From: Ruminobacter sp964520475
Lineage (GTDB): Bacteria; Pseudomonadota; Gammaproteobacteria; Enterobacterales; Succinivibrionaceae
Direction of reading: 5' to 3'
Length of the DNA stretch: 64,000 nucleotides
Assembly: GCA_964520475.1 (NCBI GenBank)
Contig: CAZFNS010000010.1
Location: 1-64,000 of the forward strand
Part shown: positions 41,986-51,063 of the stretch, in pieces
Layout: the number at the start of each line of letters is the position of its first letter
Numbering within the stretch: position 1 is the first letter of the stretch
The notes under the pieces: model-generated
The model's input: the letters and a program-made list of their open reading frames with translations, nothing else
Databases searched by the model: none
Told to the model about the DNA's origin: nothing
Translations under genes and position numbers: made by a program

Positions 41986-43317
41986 CTACGCCCCGATGTT
42001 CCGGAAGAGGATCTTGGACATGCGCCGGTAATTGTAGTGATCCCGCTTCGCCGCCGGGAGGTCGGCGAGGGTTCCGGGGACGAAGCCCCTTTCGAGGAAG
42101 AAGTGCACGGACTTGGTGGTCAGGACGAACAGCCGGTTGAGCCCCCGGCCCGCCGCGATTTCCTCGATCTTGCGGATCAGCACGTCGCCCCGCGCCGAGC
42201 CGCGGTAGTCCGGGTGGATGGCCACGCAGGCGAGCTCCCCCATCTTCTCCTCCGGGTAGACGTAGAGGGCCGCGCAGGCGATGACCATGCCGTCGCGCTT
42301 GATGACGACGTAGTTTTCGATCTCCATTTCCAGCTGCTCCCGCGGCCGGTGGATCAGGACCCCCTCCCGCTCGAGCGGCCGGATCAGCTGCATGAGGGAC
42401 GGGATGTCGTTGATGGTCGCCCGGCTCACCTGCTCGGCGCTGTTCCTGACGATCTGGGTGCCGATGCCGTCGCGGGTGAAGAGCTCCTGGATGATCGCCC
42501 CGTTCTGCTCCTGGGAGACGAGGTGGCACCGCTCGACTCCGCCCCGGCAGCACGAGATGGCGGCCGTGAGGTAGCGGAAGGTGCTGTTGTGGACGTCGTC
42601 GTCGATCTTTTCCAGGTACTTCTGCGCCTCCTCCGGGAACAGCTCGGCCACGACCTCGCCCTCCTCGTTCCGGATGAGCTCGTCGTCGTTGCAGAAGGTG
42701 ATCAGCTTGTCGGCCCCGATGGCGACCGCCACCGCGGCGGCGACCTCCTCGCTGTTGACGCTGAAGCACTCCCCCGTGACGGAAAAGCCCACGGGCGAGA
42801 TCAGCACGACCGACTGGTTGTCGAGCTCCCGGATTATGTTGGCGGCGTCGACGCGCCGCACCACCCCGCTGTGCAGGTAGTCGACGCCGTCGACCACGCC
42901 GATGGGCCGGCTGGTGACGAAATTGCCGCACACGACGTTCAGGCGGCTGCCCTGCATGGGGGTGTTGACGAGGCCCATGGACAGCCGGGCGGTGAGCTCG
43001 ACCTGGATGTGCCCGCAGACGCCCTTGATCACCTCGAAGGTCTCGTCGTCGGCCACGCGGATCCGCTTGTAGAAGCGGGGCACGATCTTGCTCCGCGCCA
43101 GGGCGGCGTCGATCTGCTCCTTGGCGCCGAAGACCAGCACGAGGCGGATCCCGAGGCTCTGGAGCAGGGCGATGTCGCCGATGATGCCGTCGAGATGGGA
43201 GCTGGCCGCGGTCGCCCCCGGGATCATAACGACGAAGGTGGAGCCGCGGTGGTGCTTCAGGTAGGGGCCGCAGTGCCGGAAGGCCTGAATGAGTTTTTCG
43301 TCGGAATTACGGTGCAT
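41986..43317 (-). CDS. argA: N-acetylglutamate synthase
   Basis: First step of arginine synthesis, acetylating glutamate. An amino-acid-kinase-like domain (about 1-285, with RGSTFVVMIPGATAAS near 24 and the arginine-feedback region) is joined to a C-terminal GNAT acetyltransferase (about 295-443, ACVAIHPDYRGSARGDVLI and FFLERGFVPG). At 443 residues it matches E. coli ArgA exactly. No ARG box is obvious upstream by eye. It is leftward, about 45 bp before the maoP stop in transcription order, so it may follow maoP in one unit. Confidence 0.96.
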   Translation of the reverse strand: MHRNSDEKLIQAFRHCGPYLKHHRGSTFVVMIPGATAASSHLDGIIGDIALLQSLGIRLVLVFGAKEQIDAALARSKIVPRFYKRIRVADDETFEVIKGVCGHIQVELTARLSMGLVNTPMQGSRLNVVCGNFVTSRPIGVVDGVDYLHSGVVRRVDAANIIRELDNQSVVLISPVGFSVTGECFSVNSEEVAAAVAVAIGADKLITFCNDDELIRNEEGEVVAELFPEEAQKYLEKIDDDVHNSTFRYLTAAISCCRGGVERCHLVSQEQNGAIIQELFTRDGIGTQIVRNSAEQVSRATINDIPSLMQLIRPLEREGVLIHRPREQLEMEIENYVVIKRDGMVIACAALYVYPEEKMGELACVAIHPDYRGSARGDVLIRKIEEIAAGRGLNRLFVLTTKSVHFFLERGFVPGTLADLPAAKRDHYNYRRMSKILFRNIGA

Positions 43318-43362
43318 TTTTCTTACCTCGCTCCCGCGCCGCGGCGGAACGGGCCGGCGCGT

Positions 43363-43689
43363 CTATTCCACGGGCTCCTCGGCGGCGTCGTAGCCGTCGT
43401 CGTCGGTGGAGGTGGTCAGGTTGTGGGATTTCTTGGGGCTGATTTCCGCGAGGTATTTCCTGAACACCTTCGCGTTGAGATCGGTCGGCGCCTCCTCGCT
43501 CGCGAGCTGCGCGAGGAAAGTCCTCTCGGCCTCGTCGGCCGGCTCGCGGGCGCCCCGGTACAGCTCCGTCATCGCGTCGCCGCGCTCTTCGAGCAGCTCC
43601 GACTCCTTGATGGAAAAAAGGCCGCTGCGGCGGATGCCGCGGGGAAAGTGCACAAAATCGTTGAAAGGCTTGTCTGATTCGAAACTCAT
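43363..43689 (-). CDS. maoP: MaoP (YifE) family protein, DUF413
   Basis: 108 residues. The start MSFESDKPFNDFVHFPRGI and the following RSGLFSIKESELLEERGDAM then LYRGAREPADEAER correspond to E. coli MaoP ([31 protein letters not shown]). In E. coli MaoP organises the Ori macrodomain through the maoS site and is found in gammaproteobacteria with the Dam/SeqA group. The family length is about 112. The C-terminus is acidic. No maoS site can be proposed by eye. It is directly upstream of argA and divergent from glnS. Confidence 0.9.
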   Translation of the reverse strand: MSFESDKPFNDFVHFPRGIRRSGLFSIKESELLEERGDAMTELYRGAREPADEAERTFLAQLASEEAPTDLNAKVFRKYLAEISPKKSHNLTTSTDDDGYDAAEEPVE

Positions 43690-43894
43690 GGTATTGCTCT
43701 CCGTCGCCGCCCGCGCGCTTTCCGCGGGCGGTCCGCGTATGCGTATTTTACGCAAAAAAAGCGGCGATGACAAAAAAAATTCGCGGCGCCTCCCCCGCCG
43801 CCGCGCCCCTGCCGCGGGGTTCCCCCGCGGGCCCGCCGGCCTTTCCGCCGCGGCGGGCCCCGCCAAGAATGTGAAAGTTTTCTTGCGCGGCTTG

Positions 43895-43903
43895 TGATAA
43901 AAT
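43895..43903 (+). promoter_or_regulatory. Candidate extended -10 promoter for glnS
   Basis: TGATAAAAT without a clear -35. An overlapping alternative is TTGTGA (43892-43897), 16 bp, TATATT (43914-43919). Confidence 0.45.
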
Positions 43904-43971
43904 CGTATATTGCTATATTCATTTCGAACGGGCTTTGACGGATCGCGGGACGCTGTCCCGGAGAGGTGCTT

Positions 43972-45639
43972 ATGACGGAAGAAACGCCGCGCGCGGCGAA
44001 TTTCATCACGCAGATAATCGACGGGGATCTCGCCGCGGGAAGATGCGGCGGGGTGGTGACCCGGTTCCCGCCCGAGCCGAACGGCTACCTTCACATCGGG
44101 CACGCGAAGTCCATCTGCCTGAACTTCGGCCTCGCCCGGGACTACGGCGGCTTCTGCAACCTGCGCTTCGACGACACCAACCCCGCCAAGGAGGAGACCG
44201 AGTACGTCGAGTCGATCATGCGCGACGTGCGCTGGCTCGGCTTCGAGTGGCACGGCGAGCCGAAGTACTCGTCGGACTACTTCGGCCGGCTTTACGATTT
44301 CGCGGTCGAGCTCATCCGCAAGGGGCTCGCCTACGTCGACGAGCTCGGTCCCGACGAGATCCGGGAGTACCGGGGCACCCTGACGGTCCCCGGCCGCGAG
44401 AGCCCCTGGCGGAACCGGCCCCCGGAGGAGAACCTCCGCCTTTTCGAGAAGATGCGGGACGGGGGCTTCGCCGAGGGCGAGGCCTGCCTCCGCGCCAAGA
44501 TCGACATGGCGTCGCCGTTCATCTGCATGAGGGATCCGGTCATCTACCGGGTCAAGATCGCCGGGCACCACCGGACCGGGGACAAGTGGCGCGTCTACCC
44601 GATGTACGACTTCACCCACTGCATCTCCGACGCCCTCGAGGGCGTCACCCACTCCCTCTGCACCCTGGAGTTCCAGGACAACCGCCGGCTGTACGACTGG
44701 GTCCTCGAGCACATCACCATAGACTGCCGCCCCCGCCAGTACGAGTTCAGCCGCCTGAACCTGGAGTACTCGATCACCTCGAAGCGCAAGCTGAATCTGC
44801 TGGTGAAAGAAGGCGTCGTCGACGGCTGGGACGATCCCCGGATGACCACCATCTCCGGGATGCGCCGGCGGGGCTATCCCCCGGCGGCCGTCAGGGAGTT
44901 CTGCCGCCGCGTCGGCGTGACCAGGCAGGACGGCACGGTCGAGTTCTCCGCGCTCGAGTCGTGCGTGCGGGAGAACCTCAACGAGAACGCCCCGCGCCGG
45001 ATGGCGGTGCTCCGCCCCCTGAAGCTCATCGTGGACGGCTTCCCCGCGGACCGGGTCGAAACCCTGGACGTACCCAACCATCCCCTCAGGCCGGAGCTCG
45101 GCACGCGGCCGGTGCCGTTCACCCGCGAGCTCTACATCGAGCGGGACGATTTCCGCAAAGAAGCCGACAAAAAATTCAAGCGGCTCGCCCCCGGGCGGGA
45201 GATCCGCCTGCGCCACGCCTACATCGTGCGGGCCGAAAGCTGGGAGGAGGACGAAAACGGCGAAGTCACGGCCGTGCGCTGCTCCCTGGTCCCCGGCTCC
45301 CTCGGCCGGGACGTCGAGGGGCACAAGCCGAAGGGCGTCGTCCACTGGGTGAGCGCCCCTCTGTCGCTCGCGGCCGAGGTCAGGCTCTACGGCAGGCTCT
45401 TCTCCGTGCCGAACCCCGGCGCGGCGGAGGATTTCCTCGCGGCCGTCAGCAGGGATTCGCTCACCGTCGTCCGGGACGCCCGGATCGAGCCCGCGCTGCG
45501 GGACGCCGCGCCCTCCGAGGCTTTCCAGTTCGAGAGGACCGGCTATTTCTGCGCGGACAGCCGGGACTCGGCGCCCGGGAAGCCGGTGTTCAACCTGACG
45601 GTGGCGCTGAAGGAAGACGCGGGCAAGGCCGCGGCCTGA
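43972..45639 (+). CDS. glnS: Glutaminyl-tRNA synthetase
   Basis: Class Ib synthetase charging tRNA-Gln, three of which are in this window. The HIGH-type motif PPEPNGYLHIGH is near 33-44, and the KMSKS-type motif is SKRKL near 270. Two C-terminal beta-barrel anticodon domains follow from about 340. The 555 residues match E. coli (554). GAGAGG 6 nt before ATG 43972 fixes the start. A 6-bp hairpin (CGGGAC/GTCCCG) directly abuts this ribosome site and could modulate translation. Confidence 0.98.
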   Translation: MTEETPRAANFITQIIDGDLAAGRCGGVVTRFPPEPNGYLHIGHAKSICLNFGLARDYGGFCNLRFDDTNPAKEETEYVESIMRDVRWLGFEWHGEPKYSSDYFGRLYDFAVELIRKGLAYVDELGPDEIREYRGTLTVPGRESPWRNRPPEENLRLFEKMRDGGFAEGEACLRAKIDMASPFICMRDPVIYRVKIAGHHRTGDKWRVYPMYDFTHCISDALEGVTHSLCTLEFQDNRRLYDWVLEHITIDCRPRQYEFSRLNLEYSITSKRKLNLLVKEGVVDGWDDPRMTTISGMRRRGYPPAAVREFCRRVGVTRQDGTVEFSALESCVRENLNENAPRRMAVLRPLKLIVDGFPADRVETLDVPNHPLRPELGTRPVPFTRELYIERDDFRKEADKKFKRLAPGREIRLRHAYIVRAESWEEDENGEVTAVRCSLVPGSLGRDVEGHKPKGVVHWVSAPLSLAAEVRLYGRLFSVPNPGAAEDFLAAVSRDSLTVVRDARIEPALRDAAPSEAFQFERTGYFCADSRDSAPGKPVFNLTVALKEDAGKAAA

Positions 45640-45678
45640 GGAACATTTAACGCATTACGCAAACTTAACGAGGATTGT

Positions 45679-46143
45679 ATGAGCAGCAAAGAATTATACG
45701 ATAACGAAGAAGCCATCAGTTCAGACTTTGAGGACGACATATCGGACCAGTACGAGGTCGAGCTCAGCCGCCGTTCGCCCAAGGGCGACGTGTTCGTTCA
45801 GGTTTTTGCCCGCACCCGCCACTGGCTCAAGGCGGGGGTCAGGCCGGAGGAAATCATCCGCGAAGACAAGGAGGAAGGCGTTTTCTCGTTCGTGAAGAGG
45901 ATGAAGGATCCCGATTACAACCCCGCCGAGGGGACCAGGTACATCACCTTCCGGTGCAACGTCGTGCTCGGCGAGCTGGAGATCGAGATGAGCTTCAGCC
46001 ACATCGAGCTGGCCTACGCGAACGCGAACGGCGAGGCCGGCCCGGGGAGCCCGGTGCACGAGGGCGACGAGGAGTGCCCGGCCATCCGGGCGGTCTTCGA
46101 CAAGGTCATCGACAACCTGGCCGCCTATCTGAGCAAGCAGTGA
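45679..46143 (+). CDS. Unknown cytoplasmic protein
   Basis: 154 residues, acidic at the N-terminus (EEAISSDFEDDISD), with no signal peptide or membrane segment. The middle reads VFVQVFARTRHWLKAGVRPEEI, then RYITFRCNVVLGELEIEMSFSHIEL, which looks like a mixed alpha/beta domain. I do not recognise a family. A clear ribosome site (ACGAGGATTGT before the ATG) and typical codon use argue that it is real. It starts 40 bp after glnS and may be cotranscribed with it. Confidence 0.75.
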   Translation: MSSKELYDNEEAISSDFEDDISDQYEVELSRRSPKGDVFVQVFARTRHWLKAGVRPEEIIREDKEEGVFSFVKRMKDPDYNPAEGTRYITFRCNVVLGELEIEMSFSHIELAYANANGEAGPGSPVHEGDEECPAIRAVFDKVIDNLAAYLSKQ

Positions 46144-46287
46144 CCCCGGCTCCGGATCGTTTTCACAGATTTAACCAATTTTTTGAGTTACTTCCCTGTA
46201 AAGCGTCCGCAAATGTTACAAAATGAACAGGATGCAGCCGCGGGACATCGGACGGCTGACACGGAATTACAACGCGAGGACATTCAA

Positions 46288-46704
46288 ATGTTTAACTTCA
46301 AATCAATTTTGGGCTGCGTTATGCTTGCTTCGGGACTGACCCTGTCCGCCGGCGCCGCGGCGTTCAGCTCCGAGGTGGATTCCCTGCTCAACGACAGCGG
46401 CCTCGACGCCCTGCAGAAGAAAGCTCTCACCCAGTACGCCGAGAGCCTTGAGCTCATCCTGAACACCGACACCCAGAACCGGGACCAGGTCATCGAGACC
46501 AACAAGGTGTTCATGGACGCCCAGCAGTGCCTGGCCCAGGTTTACAGCCGCGACCAGAAGCCGCACATGATGCGGGTCAGCCGCAAGATTTACGAAGCCA
46601 CCGTGGCCGACGAGGACAAGCTGCAGCAGTACCACCTGTTCCTCGGCCAGGCGCAGCAGGAAGGCGATCTGGCTCTGCCCGACACCGCCAACGCCTGCCG
46701 CTGA
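46288..46704 (+). CDS. Exported protein of unknown function
   Basis: 138 residues with a signal peptide MFNFKSILGCVMLASGLTLSAGAAA (cleavage near 25). The mature part is helical (ALQKKALTQYAESLELILN, then DQVIETNKVFMDAQQCLAQVYS) with two cysteines (near 84 and at the penultimate residue) that could form a disulfide. No family is recognised. ATG 46288 with GCGAGGA upstream is chosen over in-frame codons further up, because those precede the signal peptide. It has its own terminator just downstream. Confidence 0.78.
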   Translation: MFNFKSILGCVMLASGLTLSAGAAAFSSEVDSLLNDSGLDALQKKALTQYAESLELILNTDTQNRDQVIETNKVFMDAQQCLAQVYSRDQKPHMMRVSRKIYEATVADEDKLQQYHLFLGQAQQEGDLALPDTANACR

Positions 46705-46726
46705 ACGGCGCGACCGCGCTGAACCG

Positions 46727-46760
46727 GCCTGCCGGCCCCGACGGGACGGCGGGCTTTTTT
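46727..46760 (+). terminator. Intrinsic terminator after exported orphan
   Basis: GCCTGCCG (46727-46734) pairs with CGGCGGGC (46747-46754), including one wobble, and TTTTTT follows. Confidence 0.85.
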
Positions 46761-46784
46761 CCGTGCTCCGGGCGGCGCGGGCAC

Positions 46785-46813
46785 TTGCCAAACGCGCGCC
46801 GTTCGTTTACGAT
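46785..46813 (+). promoter_or_regulatory. Promoter of bamC
   Basis: TTGCCA (46785-46790), a 17-bp spacer and TACGAT (46808-46813), about 60 bp before the gene. Confidence 0.6.
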
Positions 46814-46873
46814 ATACGCGGATCGGCGGGCCGCGGGGATTCCGCGCGCGCGCGGGTTACGCGGAGGTTAGCA

Positions 46874-48010
46874 GTGAAAAAGAATTGCCGTCGTCTTTTA
46901 ACCGGATGCAGCCTGCTGGCTCTTTCGGCCCTCGCCGGCTGCGCGGGCGGGATCAACCGGGACATCCGCGAAGCCAACAACAACTTCAGATATCTCGACG
47001 CCTACTCCGCGGGCGATCCCCTGACCGAGCCCGAGGGGCTCGACAAGCTTAAATACTCGACCGACTTCGACCTGCCCGGCACGGTCATCAGGGACTCGCG
47101 GGCCGCGATCACCGGCCGGCACGTCGACGTCAGGCCCCCGCAGAAGCTGATTCCCCTCGATCCCGAGGTAATCACCGCCAAAGACGGCGACCTGGCGCAG
47201 ATCTGGTTCCACGCCGACGAGAACGGCCGGGAGATGACCGCCAACGGGCTGTTCACCGTGCTGATCAGGTTCCTGAACGGCGCCGGCATCGACATCGAGA
47301 GCGTCGACCCGGAGAACAGTTTCGTGCGCACGGACTGGTACGAGGCCACCGAGTTCGCCACCGCGTACGACAACCAGGCCCTGGCCGACGGGGCGCTCAT
47401 CTACCGCCAGAAGTACCTGTTCCGGCTGGTCCGGAACCGCCAGGGCGTCCCCGGCATCATCGTGCAGATAACCGACAACATCATCGAGCGCTCCGACGGG
47501 GAGGAACTGCTCACCGGCCTGAACCGCTTCGAGCCGGGCCGCTTCGCCGCGCTGATGGCGAACCGCCTGATGCTCTCCTACCACCAGCAGCAGGTCAACT
47601 CCGAAGCGGGGGCGGACCGGAACGTCGAGATCACCATCGGGAAGGACAACAACGACCTCCCCTGCTGGATCCTCAACGCCTCCTTCGACGAGACCTACCA
47701 GGTTCTCACCGAGATTCTCAACGGCTACGGCATCTTCATCTCGGAATACTCGTCCACCGCGGGCGAGATCAGGTTCGACTACTCCGAGCTCGATCCCGAG
47801 GACTGGGCGGCGCACGAGACCGAGCCCTGGGGCCTCGAGTCCGGCAAGTACACCTTCAAGATCGGCCTGTTCCGCGACAAGTCGACCATCACGCTTTACG
47901 ACAAGCAGAACCGCCCGGTGGACGCCGGGGTCATCTCCAGAATGTACGCCGGGTTCTCCATTTCCCTGACCAACCAGTTCATCGAGCACAGAAAAAAAAG
48001 TAAAAAATAG
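46874..48010 (+). CDS. bamC: Outer membrane assembly lipoprotein BamC
   Basis: Lipoprotein subunit of the BAM complex that folds outer-membrane proteins. The signal sequence MKKNCRRLLTGCSLLALSALAGC has an LAGC lipobox. The unstructured N-terminal stretch (about 30-90, containing LKYSTDFDLPGTVI) and two helix-grip-like domains follow, matching BamC layout. It has 378 residues against 344 in E. coli. The GTG start is fixed by GGAGG 7 nt upstream and by the signal peptide. purC follows about 60 bp on, the E. coli order, but dapA is not upstream here. Confidence 0.9.
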   Translation: MKKNCRRLLTGCSLLALSALAGCAGGINRDIREANNNFRYLDAYSAGDPLTEPEGLDKLKYSTDFDLPGTVIRDSRAAITGRHVDVRPPQKLIPLDPEVITAKDGDLAQIWFHADENGREMTANGLFTVLIRFLNGAGIDIESVDPENSFVRTDWYEATEFATAYDNQALADGALIYRQKYLFRLVRNRQGVPGIIVQITDNIIERSDGEELLTGLNRFEPGRFAALMANRLMLSYHQQQVNSEAGADRNVEITIGKDNNDLPCWILNASFDETYQVLTEILNGYGIFISEYSSTAGEIRFDYSELDPEDWAAHETEPWGLESGKYTFKIGLFRDKSTITLYDKQNRPVDAGVISRMYAGFSISLTNQFIEHRKKSKK

Positions 48011-48020
48011 CCGTTTTTTG

Positions 48021-48029
48021 TGATAGAAT
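48021..48029 (+). promoter_or_regulatory. Candidate extended -10 promoter for purC
   Basis: TGATAGAAT lies just after the bamC stop, with no clear -35. It gives a 5' leader of about 35 nt. Confidence 0.45.
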
Positions 48030-48068
48030 GCACAAAGCTTTTTTGATTTGCTTTTGGAGTTATTTCTG

Positions 48069-48782
48069 ATGGAAAAGAAAGAGGAAATCTATCGCGGCAA
48101 GGCCAAGTCGGTTTACGCCACCGACGACCCCGACCGCTACATCATGCTGTTCCGCGACGACACGTCCGCCTTCGACGGCCTCAAGATCGAACAGCTGGCG
48201 CGAAAAGGCAAGACAAACAACAAATTCAACTACTTCATCATGAAGAAGCTCGAGGAGGCCGGCATCCCGACCCAGATCGAGGAGCTGATCGGCGACAACG
48301 AGGTCCTGGTCAAGAAGCTGCGGATGGTTCCAGTGGAGTGCGTGGTCAGAAACTACACCGCCGGATCCGTGTGCAAGCGCCTCGGCGTGGAGAAAGGCAT
48401 CGAGCTTAAGGTTCCGACCTTCGAGTTCTTCCTCAAGAACGACGCCCTGCACGACCCCATGGTGAACGACTCGCACATCATCGCCTTCGGCTGGGGCACG
48501 CAGGAGCAGATCGACGAGATGAAGGCCCTGAGCTTCAAAATCAACGACGTGCTCAAGAAGCTGTTCGACGACGCCGGCCTGCTGCTCGTCGACTACAAGC
48601 TCGAGTTCGGCCTGTACAAGGGCAAGCTGGTGCTCGGCGACGAGTTCTCCCCGGACGGCTGCCGCCTGTGGGACAAGAAGACCCGCGACAGCCTGGACAA
48701 GGACCGTTTCCGCCAGGATCTCGGCGGCGTCATCGAAGCTTACGAGGAAGTGGCCCGCCGCATCGGCTGTCCGCTTGATTAA
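48069..48782 (+). CDS. purC: SAICAR synthetase
   Basis: Joins aspartate to CAIR in purine synthesis using ATP. The 237 residues equal E. coli PurC. YRGKAKSVYATDDPDRYIML at the N-terminus forms the nucleotide-binding strand region. VECVVRNYTAGSVCKRLGVEKG (near 94) and LVLGDEFSPDGCRLWD (near 190) are the signature segments. GGAG 9 nt before the ATG sets the start. Its 3' end overlaps the -35 of the following tRNA promoter. Confidence 0.98.
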   Translation: MEKKEEIYRGKAKSVYATDDPDRYIMLFRDDTSAFDGLKIEQLARKGKTNNKFNYFIMKKLEEAGIPTQIEELIGDNEVLVKKLRMVPVECVVRNYTAGSVCKRLGVEKGIELKVPTFEFFLKNDALHDPMVNDSHIIAFGWGTQEQIDEMKALSFKINDVLKKLFDDAGLLLVDYKLEFGLYKGKLVLGDEFSPDGCRLWDKKTRDSLDKDRFRQDLGGVIEAYEEVARRIGCPLD

Positions 48783-48802
48783 TACCCGGGTTCGGGTATA
48801 AT
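48775..48802 (+). promoter_or_regulatory. Promoter of tRNA-Thr overlapping the purC stop
   Basis: TTGATT (48775-48780), a 16-bp spacer and TATAAT (48797-48802). ATACCCG/CGGGTAT in the spacer forms a 7-bp inverted repeat that might also act as a weak terminator. Confidence 0.6.
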
Positions 48803-48855
48803 AACACCGGGCCGCGCGGACGGGGCCGTCCCGCCCGCGCCGCCCGTCACAGGGC

Positions 48856-48931
48856 GCTACTTTAGCTCAGCCGGTAGAGCAATTGTTTCGTAAACAATAG
48901 GTCGTGGGTTCGAATCCCGCAAGTAGCACCA
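48856..48931 (+). tRNA. tRNA-Thr (CGT)
   Basis: A 76-nt cloverleaf with encoded CCA. Acceptor GCTACTT pairs with AAGTAGC. The stem ATTGT/ACAAT encloses loop TTCGTAA, anticodon CGT, which reads ACG codons. Confidence 0.94.
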
Positions 48932-48954
48932 TCTTTCCGGGCGCCCCGGCGCCC

Positions 48955-49536
48955 TCACCTGATGAAATTGGTAAACACCCGGTCCTCGGCCGCGGGCTGT
49001 TTCACCCCCGCTTCCGCCCCGCACGCGATGCTCTTGACGAGCCAGGCCATGTTCCGGCCCAGGGTGCGCATGATCTGCACGCCCTCGGCGTCGCTCCGCA
49101 CGTCCTCCGGCCTGCTGCCGTGCACCATGTTCCAGTACCGCGACGAAACCACCGGCATCTGGCTGTACTGGAAGTACTTGTTGAGGACGTCGAGGCAGGC
49201 GGTCGTTCCGGCCCGGCGCGCGGAGGTCACCGCGGCGGCGGGCTTGAACCTGAGGACGGGCTCGGCGCTCGCGAACAGGCGGTCGAGGACCGCGACGATC
49301 TCGCCGGACGGCGAGGCGTAGTACACGGGCGAGCCGACGACCAGACCGGACGCGGTCTCCATCTTGGCGGCGATCTCCTTCACCAGCGCGTTTATCTCCC
49401 CGTTAACCGCCCTTTTGCCGGCAAAGACGATCTCGGACTCTATGCCTTCCTCGGCCAGCGCCGCGGCGACTTCCGAGAGCGCGGCGAAGGTGCAGCCCTT
49501 TTCGCGGCGGCTGCCGTTAATCATAATCACTTTCAT
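48955..49536 (-). CDS. Flavodoxin-family NAD(P)H-dependent oxidoreductase
   Basis: A 193-residue flavodoxin-fold protein. MKVIMINGSRREKGCTFAAL carries the FMN-phosphate loop (GSRREKGCT at 8-16), and VVGSPVYYASPSGEIVAVLDRLF (near 66-88) is the isoalloxazine-side motif of multimeric WrbA-like flavoproteins. RAGTTACLDVLNKYFQYSQMPVV follows. The substrate cannot be deduced. GGAGTG lies before the ATG. It converges on tRNA-Thr and follows lysC by about 120 bp on the same strand. Confidence 0.9.
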   Translation of the reverse strand: MKVIMINGSRREKGCTFAALSEVAAALAEEGIESEIVFAGKRAVNGEINALVKEIAAKMETASGLVVGSPVYYASPSGEIVAVLDRLFASAEPVLRFKPAAAVTSARRAGTTACLDVLNKYFQYSQMPVVSSRYWNMVHGSRPEDVRSDAEGVQIMRTLGRNMAWLVKSIACGAEAGVKQPAAEDRVFTNFIR

Positions 49537-49655
49537 GGAAACACTCCTTTATCGTGGGGACGGGCCCGCCCGGCCCGAAGACCCGGCGGGGTAAAAAAAG
49601 CGGGCGGGACGCGCTTACCGTCCCGCCCGCGGGCAATTCGGCGAGGCGGCGGCGC

Positions 49656-51032
49656 TTACCTGATGACGGCCGGGTTCTCCTCGAGGAGACAGCGGTGCAG
49701 GGCGGCGACGGTCTGCTGCGCCTGGTCCTCGTTGACCAGGAAGCACAGGTTGTGGGTGCTCGCGCCGTAGCAGATCATGCGGATGTTCACGTCGCAGATC
49801 GAGGAGAACACCGCGGCTCCGGTTCCGCTCACCTGGCTCATGCCGTTGCCGATCAGGGCGATGAGGGCCAGCCCCTCGTCGACGCGCACCCGGCAGAAGG
49901 ACTTGAGCTCGGAGAGCAGCCGGTCGCTCAGGACCGACTCGCCGCCGGACTGGCTGCCGGTGTAGTCGATGGTCAGGGCGACGCTCACCTCCGAGGTGGT
50001 GATGAGGTCGACGGAGATGCCGTACCGCGCGAAAATGCTGAAGATGTTGGCGAGGAAGCCGCACGCCCCGATCATCCTCGGGCTCTGCAGCGTGAGCAGG
50101 ATCTGGTTGCGGCGCAGCGCGACGGCCCGGAAGGTCGGCCGGGAATCGGTCTCGGAACGGACCCAGGTGCCCCCCTGGTCCGGGGTCTTCGAGGAGCCCA
50201 CGAACACGGGGATGTTCCGGCGCACCGCCGGGAAAATGGTCGACGGATGCAGCACCTTCGCCCCGAAGGTGGCCATTTCGGCGGCCTCCGCGAAGGTGAT
50301 CTCCGGGATCACGCGGGCCCCGGGGACCAGGCGGGGATCGGTGGTGTAGATGCCCGCGACGTCCGTCCAGATCTCGATCGCCCCGCAGGAGGGCAACGCC
50401 TCCCCGAGCAGCGAGGCGCTGTAGTCCGAGCCGCCGCGGCCGAGGGTGGTGGTCTGGCCGATGGCGTTGGAGCCGATGAAGCCCTGGGTGACCACGATGG
50501 AATCCTTGAGCAGCGGAGCCAGCAGCTCCTTCACCGCGCCGCCGATGACCTCGATGATCGGGGTGGCCTTGCCGAAGCGGCTGTCGGTTTTCATGACTGA
50601 GCGCACGTCGAACCAGCGGGCGAAGTGGCCCATGCGGTTCAGCACTTCCGTGAAGATCCTCGTGGACATGAGCTCGCCGTAGGACACGATCCGGTCGGTG
50701 AGCGCCTCGTCGTGCTCGGCGATGGCGTGATGGGCGAGATCCCTGATCTCGTGCAGGGTGCTCTCGATTTCCGCGGTCAGATCTTCGGGCCGGCCCATGT
50801 CGTCGAGGATCGAGTTTTCGATCGCGGCGAGCTTTTCCATGCGCTGCTCGATGCCGCCCTGGTTCAGGAAGCCGGAGGCCAGTTCCACGAGAATGTTGGT
50901 GACGCCGGCGCTCGCGCTCAGCACTACGAGTCTGGTTTTGGGATTGGCGGTGACTATTTTCGCGCAGTTGCACATCGCCTTGTAGTCGGCGACGCTGGTA
51001 CCGCCGAACTTGGCGACACAAACTTGCTTCAT
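49656..51032 (-). CDS. lysC: Aspartokinase (lysine-type, LysC-like)
   Basis: Phosphorylates aspartate, the entry to lysine, threonine, methionine and diaminopimelate. VAKFGGTSVADYKAM at 6-20 and LGRGGSDYSASLLGEAL near 198-214 are the catalytic motifs. Two ACT-type regulatory domains follow at about 305-458 (LLTLQSPRMIGACGFLANIF, then ALIALIGNGM). The 458 residues match E. coli LysC (449), suggesting the monofunctional lysine-sensitive type. No homoserine dehydrogenase part is fused. It has a strong promoter and a leader of about 255 nt with several stems. Confidence 0.95.
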   Translation of the reverse strand: MKQVCVAKFGGTSVADYKAMCNCAKIVTANPKTRLVVLSASAGVTNILVELASGFLNQGGIEQRMEKLAAIENSILDDMGRPEDLTAEIESTLHEIRDLAHHAIAEHDEALTDRIVSYGELMSTRIFTEVLNRMGHFARWFDVRSVMKTDSRFGKATPIIEVIGGAVKELLAPLLKDSIVVTQGFIGSNAIGQTTTLGRGGSDYSASLLGEALPSCGAIEIWTDVAGIYTTDPRLVPGARVIPEITFAEAAEMATFGAKVLHPSTIFPAVRRNIPVFVGSSKTPDQGGTWVRSETDSRPTFRAVALRRNQILLTLQSPRMIGACGFLANIFSIFARYGISVDLITTSEVSVALTIDYTGSQSGGESVLSDRLLSELKSFCRVRVDEGLALIALIGNGMSQVSGTGAAVFSSICDVNIRMICYGASTHNLCFLVNEDQAQQTVAALHRCLLEENPAVIR

Positions 51033-51063
51033 GTGAATTCCTTAAGTTAAAAATGGGGTGAGC

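Noticed and set aside
43363..45345. 660-codon leftward frame across glnS
   Set aside because: Only its last 108 codons (maoP) look like a real protein. The rest is antisense to glnS.
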